A program made the translations under genes and the position numbers. The notes beneath the pieces are model-generated. The model was not told where the DNA came from and ran no database searches. It saw only the letters and a list, made by a program, of their open reading frames with translations. A DNA stretch of 16,116 bases from an uncultured Nostocoides sp. (GTDB lineage: Bacteria; Actinomycetota; Actinomycetes; Actinomycetales; Dermatophilaceae). Shown here one piece after another: positions 1 to 6,504 of the stretch. Where the stretch lies: the NCBI GenBank assembly GCA_936931335.1, contig CAKZIH010000030.1, positions 1 to 16,116 on the forward strand. Reading direction: 5' to 3'. The first letter of the stretch is position 1. Every line of letters starts with the position of its first letter.

Positions 1-1787
1 GGTCCGGCGTGGACGTTGCTGCCTCCCCCACCGGTGCCGCTACGGGCGCTGGTCAGTTGAGCCTGCTCGGCGCGCGGCGGGCCCTCGATGGCCTCGGTGG
101 CGTGGCCATCGTGGTGGGCGGCCGCCAGCTCGGACGGGGTCACCGGCTGCACGACATCCTTGAAGAAGAAGTTCGACAGCTTGGCACGCAGGCCCGAGGT
201 CGCCGAGTCGGGGGAGCGGACACCGTTGGCGTCGACCCCGGAGGTGAGCTCCAACGGCTGCTGGCCCTCATACCCCAGCAGCTTCCAGCGGCTGTACTCG
301 TCCAGCGGCTCGTGCGCCTCGAAGAAGCGCCCGTCGCCGGTGCGGACGATGCGGCCGGTCTCCCGCCCGTGCAGGACGAGGTTGCGGTCCGCACGCTGCA
401 GGCTCAGGCAGATTCGCCGGGTCGCCCAGAAGGCGAGGACCGGGAACAGGAAGGTACCCAGGCGGAAGAGATAGGTGATGTCGTTGATCGACATGTGCAG
501 CTTGATCGCCATGATGTCGTTGGCCGCGGCGAACATGAGCACGCCATAGAAGGTCAGCGCAGCGACACCGAGGGCGGTGCGGGTCGGCTGGTTCCGCGGC
601 CGGTCGAGCAGGTGGTGCTCCCGGTTGTCACCGGTGATCCACCGCTCGAAGAACGGATACGCCGCCATCAGGCCGTACATCACCGGGATGAGCAGGAGCG
701 CACCGATGGCGACGTTGAGGCTGAGGGTGTAGCCGAAGGCGTGGAACTCCAGCCAGCCCGGCAGCAGACGCAGCGCGCCATCGGCGAAGCCCATGTACCA
801 GTCCGGTTGCGAGCCGGCGGTGACGGGGGAGGGATCATACGGCCCGTAGACCCAGATCGCGTTGATCTGGACCAGCGCCGCGAGCACCGCTAGGAAGCCG
901 AAGACGATGAAGAAGAAGCCACCGGCCTTGGCGGCATACACCGGCATGACCGGGAAGCCAACGACGTTGTTGTTGGTGCGGCCGGGGCCAGGGTACTGGG
1001 TGTGCTTCTGCACCGCGACCATGACGATGTGCGCGGTGAAGAGGCCCACCAGGATCGCCGGCAGCAGCAGGATGTGCACGCTGTAGAGGCGCGGAATGAT
1101 CGCCTCGCCCGGGAAGGGGCCGTCGAAGACCATGTAGGCGAGATAGGACCCGATGACCGGAGCCGACTGCATGAAGCCCTCAGCCGCGCGCAGACCCGTG
1201 CCGGAGAGCAGGTCGTCGGGGAGCGAATATCCGGCGAAGCCCTCGACCAGTGCAAGCATGGAGAGCACGCAGCCGATGATCCAGTTGAGCTCGCGCGGCT
1301 TGCGGAAGGCGCCGGTGAAGAAGACCCGCAGCATGTGCGCCGACACCGCGACGATGAACATCAGCGCGGCCCAGTGGTGCATCTGGCGGATCAGCAGGCC
1401 GCCCTTGATGTCGAAGCTGATGCGCAACGAGGACGCATAGGCCTCCGACATCTGCACGCCCTGCAGGGGCACATAGGAGCCCTCGTAGGTCGTGTGGCCG
1501 GCGCTGGGGACGAACCAGAAGGTCAGGAAGACGCCGGTCAGCAGGCAGACGATCATCGAGTACATCGCGATCTCGCCGAGCATGAAGGACCAGTGGTCGG
1601 GGAAGACCTTCTTCATGAGGTAGTTGACGCCCTTGGCGGGGCCGAGGCGGTCGTCGACCCATCCGGCTACGCCACCGAGCTTCTTGGCGCCGGCGGACGG
1701 GGGCGGGCTGACCTTCGCGTCGCCGGCGCGCAGGTCGTCGGCGGGCCGGTAACCAACCGTGCCGGACTCGTCGTATGCGGTGCTCAT
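1..1787 (-). CDS. qcrB: Cytochrome bc1 complex cytochrome b subunit (partial, C-terminus cut by window edge)
   Basis: Membrane cytochrome b of the menaquinol:cytochrome c oxidoreductase, which carries haems bL and bH and the quinol sites. The frame is open from ATG 1787 to the left edge (595 codons, no stop). The haem-ligand histidines are visible as H137/H138 and H151 in one helix and H238 and H253 in another, and the Qo-site motif reads PDWY (328-331). A hydrophilic tail begins with the typical HGRETGRI (473-480) and ends in a Gly-rich stretch. The start codon overlaps the qcrA stop (ATGA), so translation is probably coupled. It is last in the visible ctaE-qcrC-qcrA-qcrB operon. At more than 595 residues it is longer than the roughly 545-550 I expect for actinobacterial QcrB; the excess is in the tail. 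Confidence 0.97.
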   Translation of the reverse strand, partial: MSTAYDESGTVGYRPADDLRAGDAKVSPPPSAGAKKLGGVAGWVDDRLGPAKGVNYLMKKVFPDHWSFMLGEIAMYSMIVCLLTGVFLTFWFVPSAGHTTYEGSYVPLQGVQMSEAYASSLRISFDIKGGLLIRQMHHWAALMFIVAVSAHMLRVFFTGAFRKPRELNWIIGCVLSMLALVEGFAGYSLPDDLLSGTGLRAAEGFMQSAPVIGSYLAYMVFDGPFPGEAIIPRLYSVHILLLPAILVGLFTAHIVMVAVQKHTQYPGPGRTNNNVVGFPVMPVYAAKAGGFFFIVFGFLAVLAALVQINAIWVYGPYDPSPVTAGSQPDWYMGFADGALRLLPGWLEFHAFGYTLSLNVAIGALLLIPVMYGLMAAYPFFERWITGDNREHHLLDRPRNQPTRTALGVAALTFYGVLMFAAANDIMAIKLHMSINDITYLFRLGTFLFPVLAFWATRRICLSLQRADRNLVLHGRETGRIVRTGDGRFFEAHEPLDEYSRWKLLGYEGQQPLELTSGVDANGVRSPDSATSGLRAKLSNFFFKDVVQPVTPSELAAAHHDGHATEAIEGPPRAEQAQLTSARSGTGGGGSNVHAG

Positions 1788-2923
1788 CCACGCTCCCAGA
1801 AGCTCGGGCCGACCGCCTCGTGGAACGGTTCGGTCGCGATCAGATATCCCTCGGAATCCACGCCGATGCGCAGCTGCGGCAGGGGCCGCTTGGCCGGCCC
1901 GAAGATCACCTTGCAGTCGTCCGTGACATCGAAGGTCGACTGGTGGCACGGGCAGAGCAGGTGGTGGGTGGTCCGCTCATACAGGCCCACCGGGCACCCG
2001 ACGTGGGTGCAGATCTTGGAGTAGGCGACGATGCCCTGGTAGCCCCACTCGCGAGCCTTACGGCCACCGTCGGTGTCCTTGAATTCGCTGGGGTCCAGGC
2101 GCATGAGCAGCACCGCCGCCTTGCCCTTCTCCTCCAGTAGGCCGTGCTCGAGGCCCTCGACACCGAGCTCCTCGTTGGCCAGCAGGCCCTCGGGCATGAC
2201 GTGGTAGACCGACCCGATGGTCACATCGCTGGCCCGGATCGGCATCGCCTCAGGGTCGGTGACCAGGCGGGGCCGCTTGTCGTATGGGGTGTACCCACCG
2301 TGCCCGTCCGGCTCGCCGTTCCACATCGTCAGGGAGAGGTGGTTCTTGGGCAGCGGGCCGAGGCTGCCCACCAACTGCACCAACAGGGGCAGGGAGAACA
2401 GACCCAGGGCGCCGCCGAGGCTCAGCTTGAGCAGCGGGCGTCGGAACAGCTGGCTGCTCTCGCCGCCGCCGCGCATGATCTCGCCGAACTGCGCGCGTGC
2501 CTCGTCGCTGGAGCGCATGGCGTGACGCTCCTCGACCACCTCGACGTCCGGCATCAGGGTCTTGGCCCAGTGCACCGCGCCGAGGCCGATGCCGAGCAGG
2601 GCCAGTCCGAGACCGACGCCGAGCAGGATGTTGGTGGTGGAGACGCGGCCCAGCCCGGGCACCCAGGTGCGGTGCTCGGTGTCGAAGGCGAAGTAGGCGA
2701 TCAGGAAGAGGATCGTGCCCAGGATCGACAGACCGAACAGGCCCGCGACCTGACGCTCGGCGCGCTTGGCGCCCGCCTCGGACAGGTCCGACATCCGCGC
2801 GACGTGCTCGGGCAGACCCGGGTTCTCGAAGCGGTCCGGCACCTGGCCTTCGGCGATGTGGTGGCCTTCGTCCAGGCGCACCAGGCTCGAGCCTTGGGGC
2901 TCGTGCGGCTCATATGTCGACAT
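1784..2923 (-). CDS. qcrA: Cytochrome bc1 complex Rieske iron-sulfur subunit
   Basis: Rieske [2Fe-2S] subunit that passes electrons from menaquinol to the cytochrome c subunit. It has 379 residues from ATG 2923. The cluster motifs are CTHVGC (C305, H307; C310 for the disulfide) and CPCH (C324, H327; C326 for the disulfide), followed by a GPAKRPLPQL strand. Three hydrophobic segments (about 61-80, 97-119 and 167-189) give the three-helix N-terminus typical of actinobacterial QcrA, rather than the single helix of proteobacterial Rieske proteins. A TTG 27 bases upstream in frame lies inside qcrC. I prefer the ATG, which is preceded by AGAAGGG and sits 2 bases after the qcrC stop. Its own stop overlaps the qcrB start. 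Confidence 0.97.
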   Translation of the reverse strand: MSTYEPHEPQGSSLVRLDEGHHIAEGQVPDRFENPGLPEHVARMSDLSEAGAKRAERQVAGLFGLSILGTILFLIAYFAFDTEHRTWVPGLGRVSTTNILLGVGLGLALLGIGLGAVHWAKTLMPDVEVVEERHAMRSSDEARAQFGEIMRGGGESSQLFRRPLLKLSLGGALGLFSLPLLVQLVGSLGPLPKNHLSLTMWNGEPDGHGGYTPYDKRPRLVTDPEAMPIRASDVTIGSVYHVMPEGLLANEELGVEGLEHGLLEEKGKAAVLLMRLDPSEFKDTDGGRKAREWGYQGIVAYSKICTHVGCPVGLYERTTHHLLCPCHQSTFDVTDDCKVIFGPAKRPLPQLRIGVDSEGYLIATEPFHEAVGPSFWERG

Positions 2924-2925
2924 GC

Positions 2926-3711
2926 TCAGGCGCCCTTCTGTCCCAGCCAATATGCCGCCCCGACGAGGATGCCGAGGCCGAAGACCCAGGCCACCAGGCC
3001 CTCGGGCACCGGGCCCAAGGAGCCGAGGTTGTGACCGCCGGGGTTGCCTTCGCTCTCCATGACCTTGAGGTAGGCGATCAGGTCGCGCTTGCCCTCAGGG
3101 GTGACATTGTCGTCGTTGAACACGGGCATGCTCTGCGGCCCGGTGAGCATGGCCTCGTAGATGTGCTTGGGCTCGACATCCCACAGCTTCGGGGCGTACT
3201 TGCCCCGGGTGAGCGCCCCACCGGCACCGGCGGAGTTGTGGCACATCGAGCAGTTCACGCGGAAGATCTCGCCACCCTTGCCCGGGTCGCCCTTGGCGTA
3301 GTCGGTGTACTCCGACTCGGGCACGCTCGGGCCGGGAGCGAGCGAGGCCACGTATGCGGCCATCGCGTCGATCTGCTCCTGGTTGAAGTCGACGGCCTGC
3401 CCGCGGGGAGCCTGCACATTGGGCTCGGCCATCGGCATCCGGCCGGTGCCCACCTGGAAGTCGACGGCGGCCGCGCCGACGCCGGCGAGGTTCGGGCCCT
3501 GGTCGGTGCCCAGGCCATTGGTGCCATGGCAGGAGGCGCAGTTGGTGACGAAGAGTTCCTGACCCTGCTTGATCTGGTCTTCGCTGGCTTCAGCGGCGGT
3601 GGCCGGCTTGGGCGCGAGGGCGGCATACGCCCCACCGGTGAACAGAAGTCCCAAGAGCAGCAGGACGACGATCGCGGCCGGATGGCGCCGCTGAGCGGCA
3701 AGTGCGTTCAC
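2926..3711 (-). CDS. qcrC: Cytochrome bc1 complex diheme cytochrome c subunit
   Basis: Membrane-anchored diheme cytochrome c that replaces soluble cytochrome c and hands electrons directly to the aa3 oxidase in the actinobacterial bc1-aa3 supercomplex. It has 261 residues from GTG 3711. An N-terminal hydrophobic segment (about 12-33) acts as signal or anchor. There are two CxxCH haem sites (C58-H62 and C154-H158), with candidate axial methionines in RMPM (91-94) and SMPVF (194-198). A C-terminal helix (about 236-256) follows. AGGAG lies 11 bases before the GTG. The frame stays open upstream into ctaE in another phase, but the signal segment fixes the start near here. It starts 26 bases after the ctaE stop and ends 2 bases before qcrA. 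Confidence 0.96.
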   Translation of the reverse strand: MNALAAQRRHPAAIVVLLLLGLLFTGGAYAALAPKPATAAEASEDQIKQGQELFVTNCASCHGTNGLGTDQGPNLAGVGAAAVDFQVGTGRMPMAEPNVQAPRGQAVDFNQEQIDAMAAYVASLAPGPSVPESEYTDYAKGDPGKGGEIFRVNCSMCHNSAGAGGALTRGKYAPKLWDVEPKHIYEAMLTGPQSMPVFNDDNVTPEGKRDLIAYLKVMESEGNPGGHNLGSLGPVPEGLVAWVFGLGILVGAAYWLGQKGA

Positions 3712-3737
3712 GACGGATGGGTCTCCTGGTAGCCGGG

Positions 3738-4397
3738 TCACTTGAGCACGTAGATCATGAGGAAGAGGGCGACCCACACGACATCGACGAAGTGCCAGTA
3801 GTAGGACGTGACGACCGCGCCGGTGGCCTGGGTATGGGTGTAGCGGCGGGTGGTGAAGGTCCGCGCGATGATTAACAGGAAGGCCAGCAGGCCGCCGGTC
3901 ACGTGCATACCGTGGAAGCCGGTGGTCAGGTAGAAGACCGAGCCATAACCGTCCGAGGCGAGCGTGATGCCTTCGTGAACCAACTCGGCGTACTCCAGCA
4001 CCTGACCGGCGATGAAGGCGGCGCCGAAGAGGTAGGTGAGGACGTACCACTCCCGCATACCCCAGGAGCCCACATTGAAGAGGCTGCCGGTGCGCGCGGC
4101 CTGGCCCCGCTCGGCCTTCATCACGCCGAGCTGACACCAGACCGAGGAGATGACCAGGATGAGCGTGTTCGCGGTCGCGAAGGGGACATTGAGCGTCGGG
4201 GTGTGCTCCGCCCACAGATCCGGTCGGACCTGGCGAATCGTGAAGTACATCGCGAAGAGACCCGCGAAGAACATCAGCTCGCTGGAGAGCCAGACGATGG
4301 TCCCAACGGACACCATGTTGGGGCGCGTCACCGGCCCCGGGAGGTGCCCGTGCTGGGCGGGGGCGGTGCCGGGATGAACGGCGGGTGCAGTGGCCAC
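3738..4397 (-). CDS. ctaE: Cytochrome c oxidase (aa3) subunit III
   Basis: Subunit III of the terminal haem-copper oxidase. It has 219 residues with five hydrophobic segments, the short form usual in actinobacteria. Landmarks are WLSSELMFFAGLF (36-48), the FHGMHVTGG block (161-169) and the C-terminal YYWHFVDVVWVALF block (199-212). GTG 4397 is chosen because no Shine-Dalgarno sequence precedes it. Instead a CATAAT box ends 6 bases upstream, fitting a leaderless mRNA. It is the first gene of the ctaE-qcrCAB operon; the catalytic subunits ctaC and ctaD are not in the window. The gene upstream is divergent. Confidence 0.96.
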   Translation of the reverse strand: MATAPAVHPGTAPAQHGHLPGPVTRPNMVSVGTIVWLSSELMFFAGLFAMYFTIRQVRPDLWAEHTPTLNVPFATANTLILVISSVWCQLGVMKAERGQAARTGSLFNVGSWGMREWYVLTYLFGAAFIAGQVLEYAELVHEGITLASDGYGSVFYLTTGFHGMHVTGGLLAFLLIIARTFTTRRYTHTQATGAVVTSYYWHFVDVVWVALFLMIYVLK

Positions 4398-4409
4398 GAC
4401 GCCATTATG
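4397..4409 (-). promoter_or_regulatory. Leaderless promoter of ctaE-qcrCAB
   Basis: On the minus strand CATAAT (4409-4404) lies 6 bases before the GTG at 4397, the spacing expected between a -10 box and the transcription start, so the start codon would be at +1. No ribosome binding site and no convincing -35 box is visible. The rest of the 129-base divergent gap (4398-4526) is G/C-rich with short inverted repeats such as CCCCG-N5-CGGGG (4470-4484), which may be operators or chance. Confidence 0.55.
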
Positions 4410-4513
4410 ACGTGAAACATCTAGGCCGGGTGGGTGGACCCCCCGGTCAGGGGATTCGATCCGATAACGCCCCGGCCGTCGGGGGTGTTCCCCGGGTCCT
4501 GTGATCGGCCCGC

Positions 4514-4519
4514 TAGGCT
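4514..4519 (+). promoter_or_regulatory. Leaderless -10 box of the receiver-like gene (and probably trpD)
   Basis: TAGGCT lies 7 bases before ATG 4527 and matches the actinobacterial TANNNT box at leaderless spacing. No Shine-Dalgarno sequence precedes the ATG. No clear -35 is seen. Confidence 0.5.
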
Positions 4520-4526
4520 GAGCGGC

Positions 4527-4979
4527 ATGGCTACGAGCACGCCTTCGGCCGCGACTGCGGCGAGCCCGCGACAGTTGTCCGTCCTGCTCTTTAGCGACGA
4601 CATCACCACGCGGGATGCGGTGCGCGCCGGAGCGGGGCGCCGGCCGACCCGTGATCTGGAGATCGTGGAATGGCGCGAGTGCGCCACCGCTGCCGCCGTC
4701 GTTGAGGCCGTGGAGAACGGGTCGTTCGATCTGTTGATCCTGGATGGGGAGTCGGCTCCGATCGGCGGGCTCGGGCTGACCCGTCAGCTCAAGAACGAGA
4801 TCTTTGAGTGCCCGCCGGTGCTCGTGCTGACCGGGCGGCCCCAGGATGTTTGGCTGGCGGCCTGGTCGCTCGCCGACGCCGCCGTGCCGCACCCGCTGGA
4901 CGCGCTTGCGCTCTGTGAGGGAATCGAGCACGCCATCGCCGCCGCGCCGGCGCCCGGTCCCGCTACCGCGCTGCTCTGA
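4527..4979 (+). CDS. Receiver-domain-like protein (degenerate response regulator), no output domain
   Basis: A protein of 150 residues that looks like a single CheY-like receiver fold after a disordered Ala/Thr/Ser-rich N-terminus (1-15). D24/D25 after the first strand match the acidic pocket. D73 in the LLILDGES strand matches the phosphoacceptor and T102 in VLVLTG the switch Thr. The position that usually holds the conserved Lys (KP) appears to read HP (H122-P123), so ordinary phosphorylation chemistry is doubtful. There is no DNA-binding domain. It sits between divergent ctaE and trpD, 14 bases before trpD, and probably shares its transcript. A link to respiration or tryptophan synthesis is only positional. 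The fold call comes from motifs, and the specific family is unknown to me. Confidence 0.75.
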   Translation: MATSTPSAATAASPRQLSVLLFSDDITTRDAVRAGAGRRPTRDLEIVEWRECATAAAVVEAVENGSFDLLILDGESAPIGGLGLTRQLKNEIFECPPVLVLTGRPQDVWLAAWSLADAAVPHPLDALALCEGIEHAIAAAPAPGPATALL

Positions 4980-4993
4980 GCCACCTCAGGCGT

Positions 4994-6088
4994 ATGGCGT
5001 TTTCCAGCCCGCCGCGGGCGACCTGGCCCGATGTGCTGACCGCGCTCGTCGGTGGTCAGGATCTGGACTACGAGAGTGCGGCCTGGGCGATGGACCGGAT
5101 CTTTTCCGGTGACGCCTCGCCATCGCAGGTCGCCGCCTTCGCCGTTGCGCTGCGGGCCAAGGGGGAGAGCGTCGAGGAGCTCGCCGCGCTTGCCGAGGTC
5201 ATGTTGGCCCACGCGCATCGCCTGCCGACCCCGCCGGAGAGCATCGACATCGTGGGCACCGGCGGTGACCGGGCGCAGACCGTCAATATCTCCACCATGT
5301 CCGCCCTGGTGTTGGCCGGCACCGGGCTGCAGGTGGTCAAGCACGGCAACCGGGCGGCGTCCTCGGCGAGTGGTTCGGCCGACGTACTGGAAAGTCTTGG
5401 GGTCGACCTCACCTTGAGTCCGGCGGAGGTGGCCGCGGTGGGCAACCAGGCCGGCATCACCTTCTGTTTCGCCCAAGCGTTCCACCCGGCCATGCGCCAT
5501 GCCGCGCCGACGCGTCGGGAACTGGGGATCAGCACGGCGTTCAACCTGCTCGGTCCGCTGACGAACCCGGCCCAGCCGACGTATGCCGCGGTCGGCGTCG
5601 CCGATGCCCGCGTTGCGCCGTTGATGGCCGGGGTCTTCGCCCGGCGCGGCAAGGATGCGGTGGTTTTCCGGGGTGAGGACGGGCTGGACGAGGCGAGCAT
5701 CGCGGCTCCCACTCGGATGTGGTGGGTGAGTTCCGGCGTGGTGACCGAGCATTTGCTGACCGTCGAGGATGTCGGGCTGACCCCGGCGCCGCTGGAGTCA
5801 CTGCGTGGCGGGGATCCGGAGCACAACGCCGGAGTGGCTCGGGAAATGCTGACCGGCCGGGGCCGCGCAGGCGAAGACCCTTGGCCCGTGCGCGACGCGG
5901 TCCTGCTCAATGCGGGAATTGCGTTGGCGCTGGCCCGGGCGGGATTGGCCCCGGGGTCGAGCACTCAGGAAGTGCAGACGGCGGTGATCGACGGGATCGC
6001 CACGGCAGCCGACTGCATCGACTCTGGCGCGGCCGCCGCGGTGCTGGAGCGCTGGGTGGCGGCCACCCGGGCGAGCGCGGGGCGCTGA
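4994..6088 (+). CDS. trpD: Anthranilate phosphoribosyltransferase
   Basis: Transfers the phosphoribosyl group of PRPP to anthranilate, the second committed step of tryptophan synthesis, in the cytoplasm. It has 364 residues, the normal length. Visible motifs are GTGGD (88-92) for PRPP binding, NIST (98-101), the anthranilate/PRPP loop KHGNRAASSASGSADVLE (116-133), the FNLLGPLTNP block, and the DGLDE metal-binding acidic pair. ATG 4994 has only a weak ribosome site (CTCAGG) and follows the receiver-like gene by 14 bases, suggesting co-transcription. No trp attenuator or other trp gene is in the window. trpD next to ctaE-qcrCAB is an established actinobacterial arrangement. Confidence 0.96.
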   Translation: MAFSSPPRATWPDVLTALVGGQDLDYESAAWAMDRIFSGDASPSQVAAFAVALRAKGESVEELAALAEVMLAHAHRLPTPPESIDIVGTGGDRAQTVNISTMSALVLAGTGLQVVKHGNRAASSASGSADVLESLGVDLTLSPAEVAAVGNQAGITFCFAQAFHPAMRHAAPTRRELGISTAFNLLGPLTNPAQPTYAAVGVADARVAPLMAGVFARRGKDAVVFRGEDGLDEASIAAPTRMWWVSSGVVTEHLLTVEDVGLTPAPLESLRGGDPEHNAGVAREMLTGRGRAGEDPWPVRDAVLLNAGIALALARAGLAPGSSTQEVQTAVIDGIATAADCIDSGAAAAVLERWVAATRASAGR

Positions 6089-6089
6089 G

Positions 6090-6138
6090 CGCACCCGCTG
6101 GGCTCAGGCTCTGACGCTCAGGCGTGGAGTCGGGTGCG
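6090..6138. terminator. Possible bidirectional stem between convergent trpD and Lrp-domain gene
   Basis: A perfect 8-base inverted repeat, CGCACCCG (6090-6097) and CGGGTGCG (6131-6138), encloses a 33-base loop. It lies directly after the trpD stop in the 84-base gap between convergent genes. There is no T-tract and the loop is long, so this is a tentative terminator call. Confidence 0.3.
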
Positions 6139-6172
6139 ATCTCTAGGCCGCCGGATTGGGGGAGGGCGCGGG

Positions 6173-6454
6173 TTACTCCTCGATGCCCAGGCTGAAGGCG
6201 GCGTCCAGGTCGTGCCGGGAGTAGGCCCGAAACGCGATATGGGTTTGCGTGTCGAGGATCCCGGCGACTTTGTTGAGCTTGTCGGAGATCACCAGCGCCA
6301 AGTCCTCGTGGCGGGTCACTCGGATCATGGCAATGAGGTCGCAGCCCCCCGTGACGGAGTAGACCTCGCTGACGCCCTCCAGATCGGCCACCTCTTGGGC
6401 AACCTCGGGGATGCGATCGACCTCGGCGGTGATCAGCACGATAGCGGTGATCAT
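6173..6454 (-). CDS. Stand-alone Lrp/AsnC ligand-binding (RAM) domain protein
   Basis: A protein of 93 residues corresponding to only the C-terminal effector-binding domain of Lrp/AsnC regulators, without the helix-turn-helix. Its beta-alpha-beta start (MITAIVLITAEVDR) and the motif VYSVTGGCDLIAMIRV (31-46), with the conserved G and D, are typical. Such domains oligomerise and bind amino acids. A role here as a sensor or partner of a full-length Lrp is inference. ATG 6454 is preceded by GGAG at 5 bases. It lies 50 bases downstream of the nuclease gene on the same strand and is probably co-transcribed with it. Confidence 0.88.
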   Translation of the reverse strand: MITAIVLITAEVDRIPEVAQEVADLEGVSEVYSVTGGCDLIAMIRVTRHEDLALVISDKLNKVAGILDTQTHIAFRAYSRHDLDAAFSLGIEE

Positions 6455-6504
6455 GAGTACTCCGTTCGCAGGGGATTGGGGCGGCTCTGCGCCACTCGAC
6501 GAGA

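Noticed and set aside
1002..2024. 340-codon open frame on the plus strand across qcrB/qcrA
   Set aside because: It is antisense to two well-supported respiratory genes, has a low-complexity His/Arg/Glu/Gly-rich composition and matches no family; such shadows are usual at this GC content.
2924..2950. Upstream TTG start for qcrA inside qcrC
   Set aside because: ATG 2923 has the purine-rich site AGAAGGG upstream and gives the usual QcrA N-terminus.
2497..3732. 411-codon open frame on the plus strand across qcrA/qcrC
   Set aside because: It is antisense to Rieske and diheme cytochrome genes with intact motifs, starts with an Arg-rich low-complexity run and has no ribosome site of note.
6454..6460. 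TGAGTAC, resembling the half-site I recall for the Streptomyces MacR box
   Set aside because: The second half-site at the expected spacing is absent and the site overlaps the start codon and ribosome site of the Lrp-domain gene; probably chance.
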